A DNA stretch of 64,000 nucleotides from Njordibacter sp937773555 (lineage in GTDB: Bacteria > Pseudomonadota > Gammaproteobacteria > Pseudomonadales > Balneatricaceae), in assembly GCF_047730085.1 (NCBI RefSeq), contig NZ_CP159830.1:682001-746000 (forward strand). Reading direction: 5' to 3'. Below the pieces are notes generated by a model. The model was not told the origin of the DNA and did not search any database. It saw only the letters and a list, made by a program, of their open reading frames with translations. The position numbers and the translations under genes were made by a program. Every line of letters begins with the position of its first letter. Position 1 is the stretch's first letter. Positions 16,649-24,751 of this stretch are shown one piece after another.

Positions 16649-17899
16649 ATGCAACTCGACCAACCTATGTTTGACGCCAAAGCATGGCAGCTTACTACCC
16701 AGCAACAAAACTTAACGGCTAGGGCTAGGCATATTGGGCAGTATAAATTTGCTGGAAGGGCTGCCGATTATGATGTGCGTGCAGCATTTCCTACTGAAAA
16801 CTATGAAGATATGTTTGACGCCAATTTAATGGGTATTTGCATTCCCAAAGAGGACGGTGGCGAAGGTGCCGATTTCCTAACATACGCCTTAACTGCAGCT
16901 GAAATTGGGCGCTATTGCGGCGCTACGGCACTGACATGGAATATGCACGTGTGTTCCACTCTTTGGAGTGGCCTGCTGACAGATGATTTGGAAATGGATA
17001 GACCAACACGACTACTGCACAAGAAAAATCGTGGGGTACATTACCAGCGTATACTCACCGAACGGGCGATCTACTCCCAACCTTTTTCAGAGGGTGGTGC
17101 GGCGGCGGCTGGGGCAAAGGCATTTGCAACGGTAGCCCATAAGGTTGATGGAGGCTGGCGGATTAATGGTAAAAAGATTTTTGCTTCTTTGGCTGGTCAT
17201 GCGAATTATTATGGCGTTTTATGCACAGAAACCAGTCATGAAACTGTTGAGCTAAGCCGCCGTAATACAATCTATTTGGCTATTCCAGCACTATCTCAGG
17301 GTGTCACTGTAGAAGGCCAGTGGGACCCCGTAGGTATGCGGGGCACTGTATCGCGCACACTTATTTTTAAAGATGTATTTGTGCCAGAAAATGCCACCCT
17401 AATGCCTGCAGGCATATACTTCCAAGCGGCTAAGCGCTGGCCCCACATGTTTATGACACTCACGCCAAGTTATATGGGTATTGCTCAGGCAGCCTATGAC
17501 TTTACTGTAAAATACCTAAGGGGAGAAGTTGATGGTACTGGCCCGGTAAAACGACGTCAGTTTGCCACTAAACAAATTGCTGTAGCGCAAATGCGCATTA
17601 TGTTAGAACAAACAAAAACCCTGTGGTTCCAAGCGATGAGTGAAGCGTGCGCCAACCCCAGTAAAGATCAGCTGCTTCGCGCCTGGGTGGCCCAGTACAC
17701 CACTATGGAAAACGCCAATGAAATTGCCCAGCTTGCCATTCGCACCTGTGGTGGTCAGTCTATGTTGAAGGCTTTACCATTAGAACGCCTGTATCGTGAT
17801 AGCCGCTGCGGTTCGCTGATGCTTCCTTGGACTGCAGAACTATGCCTAGACATGCTTGGTAAAGGCTGTGTCTATGAACCTGGAGAGACAGACGGTTAA
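16649..17899 (+). CDS. Acyl-CoA dehydrogenase family flavoprotein
   Basis: A 416-residue protein with the acyl-CoA dehydrogenase fold: helical N terminus (MGICIPKEDGGEG), central beta domain (GWRINGKKIFASLAGHANYY) and C-terminal helices with the FAD-contact segment RTCGGQSMLKALPLERLYRD. The canonical catalytic Glu segment near the end (YEGT type) is absent; the sequence reads SLMLPWTAELCLDMLG instead. The protein may use another base or be one of the flavin monooxygenase-like members. It begins two bases after the hydrolase stop and overlaps the ligase start, so it belongs to the same operon. Substrate unknown. Confidence 0.8.
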   Translation: MQLDQPMFDAKAWQLTTQQQNLTARARHIGQYKFAGRAADYDVRAAFPTENYEDMFDANLMGICIPKEDGGEGADFLTYALTAAEIGRYCGATALTWNMHVCSTLWSGLLTDDLEMDRPTRLLHKKNRGVHYQRILTERAIYSQPFSEGGAAAAGAKAFATVAHKVDGGWRINGKKIFASLAGHANYYGVLCTETSHETVELSRRNTIYLAIPALSQGVTVEGQWDPVGMRGTVSRTLIFKDVFVPENATLMPAGIYFQAAKRWPHMFMTLTPSYMGIAQAAYDFTVKYLRGEVDGTGPVKRRQFATKQIAVAQMRIMLEQTKTLWFQAMSEACANPSKDQLLRAWVAQYTTMENANEIAQLAIRTCGGQSMLKALPLERLYRDSRCGSLMLPWTAELCLDMLGKGCVYEPGETDG

Positions 17900-19458
17900 T
17901 GTCTAATATATCTAATTGGATTGATGCACACGCGCGCTTCACTCCTAATAAGCTTGCTGTTATCGACCAGCAGCACCAGTACACCTATGCCAACTTAGCA
18001 GATGCCATAAGCACTAATGCACGTATGTTAAAACACACATTACGTGTTGGGCGAGGAGATCGTGTAGCATATTTGGGCTTTAATGGCGTTGAATTTATTA
18101 GCTTAATGTTTGCCTGTGCGCGCTTGGGTGCTATTTTTGTACCACTTAATTGGCGTTTAGAAACGCCAGAATATAACTACATTTTAATGGATGCTAGCCC
18201 CAAAGCGTTAATTGTTACCCCAGATTTTAAACACCAGGTTGATGGTCTGAAGGGTGCCCATGCAGACTGCTGGTTTGTGCTACAAGATGCACAATATACC
18301 GGGTTAGATAAACCCAAATTAAATGCCAACTGGCACTCTTATAGTGCCCTAAAGCAATCTTGCGACATTAATAACAGCGACTATAATGCATATGTACACT
18401 TAAACGCTCCGGTATTAATTGTGTACACCTCTGGCACCACAGGGTACCCAAAAGGCGCGGTATTGGATCAAAAGGCGTTGTTTTACAACGCACTTAACAG
18501 CCAACATATGCATGACATGGGCAAAACTGACACCATACTAACAGTGTTGCCTATGTTTCACGTAGGTGGGCTTAATATACAAACTCTGCCAGCGCTTTAT
18601 GTAGGTGCCACCATTATATTGCATGCGCGCTTTGACCCAGTGCAAACACTTACCGACATTCATCATCAAAAACCTAGCCTAACGGTATTAGTACCGGCAA
18701 CTTTATCTGCCTTACTGGCGCTACCTCAGTGGCACACCACTAACTTGTCTAGCTTGCGCAGCATTACTAGTGGTTCATCATTAGTGCCTAAGCACCTTAT
18801 TGAAGCCGCGGCCAGCCGTGGCATACCAGTGCAACAAGTGTATGGCCTTACAGAAACATCACCGATTGCTGTGTACCAAACAGCAGAACAAGCAATAACA
18901 CGGTTTCATAGCACAGGGTTGCCAGCTTTACATTGCCAAATGAGAATCACAGGGCAAGGTGGCGTATCTCTTGCTGATGGAGAGGTGGGGCATATCCTTA
19001 TTAAGGGGCCTAACGTTTTATCTGAATACTGGGGTAACCCTGAGGCCACTGCTAAAGCACTAGATAACGGATGGTTTGATACCGGTGATCTAGGCCATTT
19101 AGACCACGATGGGCATTTAATTGTAGATGATCGCGCTAAAGATATGATTGTGTCTGGTGGAGAAAATATTTACCCAGCCGAATTAGAGGCGCACCTAAAC
19201 CGTTTAGACGGTGTGCTTGAAGCTGCGGTGGTAGGCCAAGCAGACCTAAAATGGGGTGAAACGCCCATAGCCATTGTAGTGCTAGTGCCAGGCAGCATGC
19301 TTGATAAAGACACAATACTAAAAAGTTTCGATGGGCAATTAGCCCGCTATAAACACCCCAGCAAGGTTTTTTTTATGGCCAAACTGCCACGAAACGTAAT
19401 GGGTAAGGTACAAAAATTTTTACTAGGTGAGACGATCTTTACCGAAGTTACAAAATGA
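17899..19458 (+). CDS. AMP-dependent acyl-CoA synthetase
   Basis: A 519-residue ANL-superfamily ligase. Motifs in order are VYTSGTTGYPKGA (A3, about residues 174-186), VYGLTETSP (A5), GWFDTGDLGHLDHDG (A7), DRAKDMIVSGGENIYPAE (A8) and the C-terminal catalytic Lys in PRNVMGKVQK (A10). It activates a carboxylate with ATP and links it to CoA in the cytoplasm. Its ATG shares a base with the dehydrogenase stop (TAATG), closing the operon. With the dehydrogenase it implies that the cluster processes a CoA thioester, a step not part of the known nicotinate route. Confidence 0.88.
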   Translation: MSNISNWIDAHARFTPNKLAVIDQQHQYTYANLADAISTNARMLKHTLRVGRGDRVAYLGFNGVEFISLMFACARLGAIFVPLNWRLETPEYNYILMDASPKALIVTPDFKHQVDGLKGAHADCWFVLQDAQYTGLDKPKLNANWHSYSALKQSCDINNSDYNAYVHLNAPVLIVYTSGTTGYPKGAVLDQKALFYNALNSQHMHDMGKTDTILTVLPMFHVGGLNIQTLPALYVGATIILHARFDPVQTLTDIHHQKPSLTVLVPATLSALLALPQWHTTNLSSLRSITSGSSLVPKHLIEAAASRGIPVQQVYGLTETSPIAVYQTAEQAITRFHSTGLPALHCQMRITGQGGVSLADGEVGHILIKGPNVLSEYWGNPEATAKALDNGWFDTGDLGHLDHDGHLIVDDRAKDMIVSGGENIYPAELEAHLNRLDGVLEAAVVGQADLKWGETPIAIVVLVPGSMLDKDTILKSFDGQLARYKHPSKVFFMAKLPRNVMGKVQKFLLGETIFTEVTK

Positions 19459-19697
19459 ATCTAAATTAAAGCCTAGCCAGTCTCTGTGAAGGCTTAAATC
19501 GTCCCTAATCATTGTGCAGGATGGTTTAGGGTTACAGACATGGTGGTTCGGTTCTGCGTAGCTTTAGGCCCACTCTAGCAGAGGTTTAGCCTAACACGGC
19601 ATTAGCCTTGCAACCGTTGCAAAGTGGAAGAGACACAAACCAACTGAAATGACGTTAAGGTATGCACATTTAACTCCTAAAAACCTTAGCCATGCTG

Positions 19698-19725
19698 TTG
19701 CAGTTTTAGAGTCATAATGTATAAT
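19698..19725 (+). promoter_or_regulatory. Promoter of tRNA-Leu
   Basis: TTGCAG (19698-19703), a 16-base spacer and TATAAT (19720-19725) lie 34 bases before tRNA-Leu. The rest of the 300-base gap from 19459 shows no gene. Confidence 0.7.
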
Positions 19726-19759
19726 CACGCCTCTTCTTCGGGAGACGTTCACCCTAAAT

Positions 19760-19845
19760 GCCTTGGTGGTGGAATTGGTATACACAACAGACTTAAAATC
19801 TGTCGGCTTATGGCTATGCGGGTTCAAGTCCCGCCCAAGGCACCA
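19760..19845 (+). tRNA. tRNA-Leu (TAA)
   Basis: An 86-base class II tRNA with acceptor GCCTTGG/CCAAGGC, anticodon TAA in ACTTAAAAT, a long variable arm, TTCAAGT T-loop, discriminator A and encoded CCA. Its 3' two-thirds is duplicated at 29893-29948, the far end of an integrated element. The gene stays intact because the element restores the 3' part. Confidence 0.96.
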
Positions 19846-19846
19846 C
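19791..19846 (+). repeat. Left att repeat (56 bp) in tRNA-Leu
   Basis: The stretch from the anticodon arm (ACTTAAAATC) to one base past CCA is identical to 29893-29948. Flanking bases differ on both sides, so the repeat is exactly 56 bp. Confidence 0.95.
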
Positions 19847-19920
19847 TTTTTGTTTTTATAAAACAATTACTTAGGATCAGAATCCTTTAACTTCCTGCAT
19901 TTCGTCCGTCTTTATTTTTA

Positions 19921-19941
19921 AAAAGTAGACGTATAGTAGAC
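19921..19941 (+). repeat. Left copy of 21-bp arm-type repeat
   Basis: AAAAGTAGACGTATAGTAGAC is reduced here to its key unit, GTAGAC twice with an 11-base period. The full 21 bases recur at 29753-29773 in the same orientation. Both copies lie just inside the element ends, as expected for integrase or AlpA arm sites. Confidence 0.7.
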
Positions 19942-19957
19942 AGGGGACTGCTTTGTT

Positions 19958-21136
19958 CTAAATGTCCAAATCAATTTGAGTAGGTAAAAAAGACAAATTA
20001 CCTTGACCGTCTATCATCGAATGTTTGCTTGGTTCGCCTTTAATATCTAGATTTAATACGTCTCGCGTAAATAGCTCTGTGTTACCAGAGCCTATAAGTA
20101 CATCTGGTCCGTTATATTTGAAGTGAGAAAATTGATGCAAAATCGTATTTTCTCTATATGCAGCTTCCTTGCCCTCGGAATACTCCCAGATTTTGACAAT
20201 TCGTATTCTTGATAAATCGAGAGCTGGAAATCTTTTTTCTACTGAATAATTAGTGATCCCAATTTTGTATAGTATTTGTTCATCATCAGCCTTTACTGCA
20301 AGGTAATACATCATGCCGGGTTTGGTTTGATCGAATCCAGAAATAGCACAACCTGGACATCCAGATTTATTGCCTCTGGTATGGTTAACTGCAGACTGCC
20401 AAAAGGGTCCATGGGTAGGGCAAGTTATTTCTAGTTTGTCGTGTGACCTAGTGTACACCGACTTCGAGTAGTCATATTTGTCTCCGTGCACTTCTTTGGC
20501 TTCGTTAATAAAGTCTTCAGTAGATCTGGTTTTTTTACTTGCCGTTCTTTCGGTGCCGCATTTTGGGCACCCAACCTCTCTTATGTGAGATGCAGGGTTT
20601 TGCTTAAAAGGACCATGGCTAGGACAAACTATAGTGACTGGAGTCAGAGCGTTGATATATTCGACCCTGGAATAATCGTACTTAGTGCCGTGAGCTTTTG
20701 TGGCGTCGTTGACAAAACGATCATTGTCGTGGCTTCTTGCCTCTGTTGCTTGCGCCCACCCGCATTTTGGGCAACCGAAACCTCTTAGATGGGAAAATAA
20801 TCTCTGTTTATATGGGCCGTGTTCTGGGCATATGATATCTATTTTACTTTCAACGTTAGCAAATTTAACACCACTGTAGTCATACTTATTGTTATGCGCT
20901 TTTCTAGCTCGCTTTAGGAAGTTTTTTAATTCTAATGGTTTGTTTCCGCTGCATGCGCGACAGCCTCTTCCGGAACAATGATTTGCTGGAGTTTGGTGAA
21001 AATTACCATGGATTGGGCAGGTTATTGTTACCTTTTCTTTAGCAGCGATATAGATAACTTCGGGATAGTTATATTTACTCCCGTGGATCATCCTGGCCTT
21101 GGCAATGAAATCTGCTGTTGTTACGCGTTTCGACAT
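19958..21136 (-). CDS. Four zinc-ribbon repeats plus T5orf172/GIY-YIG-like domain
   Basis: A 392-residue protein. Residues 1 to about 265 hold four repeats of about 65 residues, each with the plan F-x-x-x-A-x-x-x-H-G-x-K-Y-(N/D)-Y, then ITCPxHGxFxQ and finally GCPxC, so each repeat pairs two Cys/His knuckles. The C-terminal 120 residues begin MMYYLAVKADDEQILYKIGIT and include ENTILHQFSHF and GNTELFTRD, the pattern of T5orf172 or GIY-YIG-like nuclease domains. The array probably binds DNA and the C-terminal domain may cut it. Its ATG shares a base with the stop of the EVE-HNH gene, so the two are likely one functional unit. Confidence 0.65.
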   Translation of the reverse strand: MSKRVTTADFIAKARMIHGSKYNYPEVIYIAAKEKVTITCPIHGNFHQTPANHCSGRGCRACSGNKPLELKNFLKRARKAHNNKYDYSGVKFANVESKIDIICPEHGPYKQRLFSHLRGFGCPKCGWAQATEARSHDNDRFVNDATKAHGTKYDYSRVEYINALTPVTIVCPSHGPFKQNPASHIREVGCPKCGTERTASKKTRSTEDFINEAKEVHGDKYDYSKSVYTRSHDKLEITCPTHGPFWQSAVNHTRGNKSGCPGCAISGFDQTKPGMMYYLAVKADDEQILYKIGITNYSVEKRFPALDLSRIRIVKIWEYSEGKEAAYRENTILHQFSHFKYNGPDVLIGSGNTELFTRDVLNLDIKGEPSKHSMIDGQGNLSFLPTQIDLDI

Positions 21137-22068
21137 TACGGCTTTTTGAAAATGTGTGATCTATGGAAGCTCATATAGGTTGCCTGGGATGAGTTGAGCG
21201 GCTTAGGCTTGGTTGGTTGCATTAGGTCCCATTGAGGTATCAAATTACTATCGATTAGTTCTGAATAAAGAACCTCACCACTATCTTTAAAAGTTATGTA
21301 GCCTTTATCAAACAAGTGATCTATGTGTGGAGCTAGCAATAATCCATTATTACCATCAAGCTTTTCTATATCATTGCTATCTTTCCATGGTTTGATGTGG
21401 CTAGCAATTAAGTGCTTTATATTATTTGTTCCTGTTATGCGACAGGATTTTTCAACTAATCTTAGATTAGATTTAAATACCCCCTGACCGCGCCTAGATT
21501 TAACAAGCTGTTCTTTGGTTGTTGGCCCAATATCTTTTCTTTCAAAAACAATGCTGTCTTCTGCACTTTCGTCATAAGATGGTTCAAATAGGCTTGTTAT
21601 TTGTGTAATTGAAAGCTGATCTTTGAGGTCAAATAAATTAATAAGGCCATGAGCAAGTTCCACCGGTAAACTTGCAAGATAAACGCTTTGTAAACCGTCA
21701 CCAGATTTCGTTAGAGGAGAGTACTTTGAAGGCAGGTGAGGCGCGAGCACAAACATATGGTCTTTAGGGCGGACCGGATTACCAAGCTCTTGAAACTCTA
21801 CAGGTACAAGCCAGCCTTCGTTGGCCCATTGATCACCAACTGATCCGAAGTTTGGTTTAGGAGCCGACTGGGCTGATCCGACTGCAATACCGACGGCTTT
21901 AATTCTGGTACTACAAAAAGAGAAGACTAAATCGCCCTCCTGAACTTCCATCATAAAGTCGTAGAATTTGTTTCTATGGCCGTTTGATTTTGTTTTCGGT
22001 GACCATAAAAAGCCGCCAGGTACTTCGCTTTTGTAAGTTTTATTTTGGTTTACCCACCAGTATTTCAT
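21136..22068 (-). CDS. EVE-like domain fused to HNH endonuclease
   Basis: A 310-residue protein. The N-terminal 120 residues (YWWVNQNKTYKSE, then VQEGDLVFSFCSTRIKAVGIA and GWLVPVEF) fit the EVE/PUA-like fold that reads modified bases. The C-terminal domain is an HNH nuclease: CRITG, ASHIKPW (His224), DGNNGLLLAPHIDHLFDKG (Asn240/241, His248, His251) and GYITF. Similar fusions act as modification-dependent restriction enzymes against phage DNA with altered bases; that role is inferred. Its 5' end lies 25 bases from an attC hairpin and its stop overlaps the zinc-ribbon gene. Confidence 0.8.
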   Translation of the reverse strand: MKYWWVNQNKTYKSEVPGGFLWSPKTKSNGHRNKFYDFMMEVQEGDLVFSFCSTRIKAVGIAVGSAQSAPKPNFGSVGDQWANEGWLVPVEFQELGNPVRPKDHMFVLAPHLPSKYSPLTKSGDGLQSVYLASLPVELAHGLINLFDLKDQLSITQITSLFEPSYDESAEDSIVFERKDIGPTTKEQLVKSRRGQGVFKSNLRLVEKSCRITGTNNIKHLIASHIKPWKDSNDIEKLDGNNGLLLAPHIDHLFDKGYITFKDSGEVLYSELIDSNLIPQWDLMQPTKPKPLNSSQATYMSFHRSHIFKKP

Positions 22069-22092
22069 AATAACCTTATTTGTTTGATATCT

Positions 22093-22146
22093 TAACGCCT
22101 TAAGAAGGGGCTGCCGGTTAGGCAGGCCCGATTGCTTAACTTGTTA
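22093..22146 (-). repeat. attC-like site downstream of the HNH gene
   Basis: An imperfect palindrome with attC architecture. Outer boxes TAAC (22093-22096) and GTTA (22143-22146) are followed by unpaired spacers, inner boxes TTAAG (22100-22104) and CTTAA (22135-22139), and a central stem (GGG-CTGCC against GGCAG-CCC) with a bulged G at 22126. On the minus strand the recombination core reads GTTAAGA, one base off the GTTRRRY consensus. The stop codon of the HNH gene lies in the outer box, as in integron cassettes. Confidence 0.75.
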
Positions 22147-22953
22147 GCTGTGTTTTCTCCGCGATTTCTTTTCCATAACACCTATTGCACCACTTCCAAA
22201 AAAACAAATTCGATTATCATCAGGGGCCTCTGGCCAGCGTTCGTGTGGAAGGTTTGTTATGTTAATCGGTATTTCAACCTCTTCATCTGAACCAATATCC
22301 CTGTAACGATCAAAGGTTCTTTGAGAGAAGGTATAGCCCAGCGGGTTATCCCACAATACCATAAAGGCGATTGGGAAAAACTTCATGATCCAAAAATAGG
22401 CTGTGTCTTCTGATGTAAGTTCTCGCATGAAAGCATCTCTAGCGAGAACTTGAGTTTTATATGGATAAGCCCAATACACAATTTGCATGTATTCTGGCAT
22501 AGGTGCATTAATATCTAAAAACCAGTCTCTAAGCGGTTCTGTGTGCGCCCCCTTTTTATATCCGTTTACTCTCTGCGCCATAAGGTGCCCTATGAGAGAT
22601 TTGGCAATTTTCTGGGGCTTCCCCGTGATGTTGATCACTGTAGGGAGGGACATACTAGACTGTACTAAAGTTGCCAACTGATTAACGAAGCTATTAAATT
22701 CGGGGTCATAATTAAGACCAAGAAGGTCATTGTTACAGCGATGGCAGAGAGTCCTATACTTAACCCCATTTTGTGAAACTCTTCCTCTATTACCAGGGGG
22801 CTCTGCCGCAAGTATTTCTACTATATGGTTCATTTCAACTTGCGTGATACGAACACTGCCTTTTGGAGGGGTGTGATCCTCGGTCAGTTTTCCATCTTCG
22901 CCGCAAATGTTGCAAGTCCCATTTTTTGAGCCCCTAGTGAGAATTCTAGTCAT
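22144..22953 (-). CDS. HNH-like Cys4 nuclease in an integron-type cassette
   Basis: A 269-residue protein. The N-terminal part has an HNH/treble-clef pattern: CNIC (Cys14, Cys17), LTEDHTPPKG (Asp26, His27) and LCHRCNNDLLG (Cys70, Cys73, Asn74-75). The remaining 190 residues have no recognised domain but contain aromatic-rich segments. The gene is bracketed by two attC-like sites, and its ATG lies 10 bases inside the upstream core, a classic cassette layout. The upstream neighbour is an ORC-like ATPase; ATPase plus HNH pairs such as Septu are known defences, but this ATPase type differs. Nuclease activity and pairing are inferred. Confidence 0.65.
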   Translation of the reverse strand: MTRILTRGSKNGTCNICGEDGKLTEDHTPPKGSVRITQVEMNHIVEILAAEPPGNRGRVSQNGVKYRTLCHRCNNDLLGLNYDPEFNSFVNQLATLVQSSMSLPTVINITGKPQKIAKSLIGHLMAQRVNGYKKGAHTEPLRDWFLDINAPMPEYMQIVYWAYPYKTQVLARDAFMRELTSEDTAYFWIMKFFPIAFMVLWDNPLGYTFSQRTFDRYRDIGSDEEVEIPINITNLPHERWPEAPDDNRICFFGSGAIGVMEKKSRRKHS

Positions 22954-22961
22954 AATTAGTC

Positions 22962-23016
22962 AGCTAACGCCAAACGAACCGGCGGTGAAACCGTCCGTGT
23001 TGCGTGCCTTGTTATA
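22962..23016 (-). repeat. attC-like site between ATPase and HNH genes
   Basis: Outer boxes TAAC (22965-22968) and GTTA (23011-23014), then a long imperfect stem: ACG and AAC pair with GTT and CGT at 22999-23005, CGG (22980-22982) with CCG (22995-22997), and CGGT (22983-22986) with ACCG (22990-22993) around a GAA loop. T22994 and T22998 are unpaired on one strand only, as are the extrahelical bases that orient attC sites. The minus-strand core is GTTAGCT. The ATPase stop codon lies directly beside it. Confidence 0.78.
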
Positions 23017-24255
23017 TCATTTTTTTCGCGAACCAAAGAGCTTAATCCAGATTGCAAATCCTCTCTGCTGCAGCCTATATTCACCCATTTTTGATTTATT
23101 TTTCAAAATTATTTTTTTAGTAGTAAGCGTTCTTAGCGCATCAGTGAGGGTTTGGTCATTACCACTAAACTTTTTTCTAATCTCACCTTTCTTTATCCAT
23201 AAGTTATAGTTTTCGGCCATTATGGTTAATACCTCACGGTATTCGTCCGATTTAATCTTTGAGTTAAAATCACTCGAATAATACTGGCTGCCTATGGCAT
23301 CTATTGCCCCACCATCATTGAACGCGCCTTCCATTACATCGTCGTGAGATATTTCACCATCCGTATTGAACTCAAATGCAGAATAAGCAAACTGTTGTAT
23401 AAAGTGAGGATACCCCTCTGATAGAGCGGATATACTCACTTTAGCTTTTTCAGATATGGTAGTTGGTTCTTTATTTAGTTTGTTTCCCTCTTCGAGGCCG
23501 CGCTCGACAACAAAAATTCTATCGTCTCTAGCCAGCTCTTTAACAACCATTTGGTTAAATATTCTAATTGAAGATTCATGAGAAGAGGACAGTTTCTCTA
23601 TTACGTCGGGTAGCCCTGCAACTACAAACATAATATTATTACATCCTTGCTGCTGTAATAGCTCTGTTAAAACCTTGAAAAAATAGCCGATATGCAGATT
23701 TTCACAAGAGTTATCCGCTTCGTCTATAAAGAAAACTATCCCATCTTTTGCTTCTTCGCCTTTTTCTGGGTTAGAAATTCTAATACATGTTTGAGATAGG
23801 GAATAAGCCAGATCGTCAATTATAAGATCAACGTCTTCGCTCTGGGCTTCTTGGTCAATTCCAGAGTCCATAATTTTTATTCTTTGCACAAAAGACCAGG
23901 CTTCTCCGAGAAAGCTCCGTATTGATTCGCACTTGCCGATCTCTCTTTTTATGTTCCTTTCTATTAATTTGATAAACGTAGCTAGTGACATTCTGTTAGA
24001 TATTATTGTATTTATTGTCACAAAGTTAAATCGATCATAGTTGTTACTTACAAAGTCACCAGCGGCCATATGTTTTGCAAGCATCATCAATGACGATTTC
24101 CCGATCCCTCTTTCCCCTGTAATAAGAAAATTCTTTTGTTGGCCGCTTTTAGTTTGATGCAAGCCGTTCTCTATGGCTTCGATTTCATTGAGACGTCCAG
24201 CAAACATTGCAGTAGGAACTGGGCTAGTTGGTTTGAAGGGATTAATTTTACTCAC
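23017..24255 (-). CDS. ORC/Cdc6-like AAA ATPase with winged-helix tail
   Basis: A 412-residue cytosolic ATPase. It begins MSKINPFKPTSPVP, with the FAGR segment of ORC-like ATPases, Walker A GERGIGKSS (47-55), Walker B IVFFIDEAD (173-181), a VVAGLPDVIEK sensor-type segment, GYPHFIQQFAY and a C-terminal winged helix (about 335-412). The GTG at 24255 is preferred because AAGGAG lies seven bases upstream; the ATG at 24309 lacks one. Such proteins couple ATP use to DNA or partner binding. An attC-like site touches its stop codon and an HNH gene follows. A defence role is inferred from context. Confidence 0.72.
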   Translation of the reverse strand: MSKINPFKPTSPVPTAMFAGRLNEIEAIENGLHQTKSGQQKNFLITGERGIGKSSLMMLAKHMAAGDFVSNNYDRFNFVTINTIISNRMSLATFIKLIERNIKREIGKCESIRSFLGEAWSFVQRIKIMDSGIDQEAQSEDVDLIIDDLAYSLSQTCIRISNPEKGEEAKDGIVFFIDEADNSCENLHIGYFFKVLTELLQQQGCNNIMFVVAGLPDVIEKLSSSHESSIRIFNQMVVKELARDDRIFVVERGLEEGNKLNKEPTTISEKAKVSISALSEGYPHFIQQFAYSAFEFNTDGEISHDDVMEGAFNDGGAIDAIGSQYYSSDFNSKIKSDEYREVLTIMAENYNLWIKKGEIRKKFSGNDQTLTDALRTLTTKKIILKNKSKMGEYRLQQRGFAIWIKLFGSRKK

Positions 24256-24414
24256 TCGATCTCCTTTTGGGTGATATGACACTACATTTATGAGGCTTCC
24301 AGCACTCATAATAATTATTAACGAGCCGCTCTATTACTTTTTTTATAAAAATATTGGCTCACAACATATTGAAAGTATAGTCGTTTTTTTTCCTATTGCT
24401 TGCCCAGTTACAAA

Positions 24415-24435
24415 AAAGAGCGGTTTCGGCTCTTT
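24415..24435 (-). terminator. Terminator for the Rep operon, leftward
   Basis: On the minus strand AAAGAGC (24435-24429) and GCTCTTT (24421-24415) form a 7-bp stem with a 7-base loop, followed by a run of T. It lies 320 bases after the Rep stop. The 24256-24751 gap otherwise holds the ATPase promoter region and no clear gene. Confidence 0.6.
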
Positions 24436-24751
24436 ATTTCTAAAACAGGGCTATATTGTATGGATAACCGGCTAAAGGTATAAGACGTCAATTAACTTTT
24501 GAAACACCATGCCTTAAAGTGAGTCATGAGGCACTAATTCAATACCTAAAAAGCGCTTTTTTCCAGTTACTTTAGGAGTTTTTCTAGCGCTCAATAGGGC
24601 AACTATATTCTAGGTTGACTCAGCCCATAAATATGTAATTATGACACCTTTGTTGGAGATCATTTGTAGAACGAAAATACCTAATGTTGAGTACATACGC
24701 AGTGGCTTAATAATTTCGCAAGTTTAGGGTAGATTCGAATTATTAATTTTG

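Noticed and set aside
19942..19957. attC site after the last cargo gene
   Set aside because: The sequence after the zinc-ribbon gene leads straight into the arm repeat with no attC-like boxes.
24256..24330. A third attC site upstream of the ATPase gene
   Set aside because: A TTAACG stretch is present but no pairing partner or central stem could be found.
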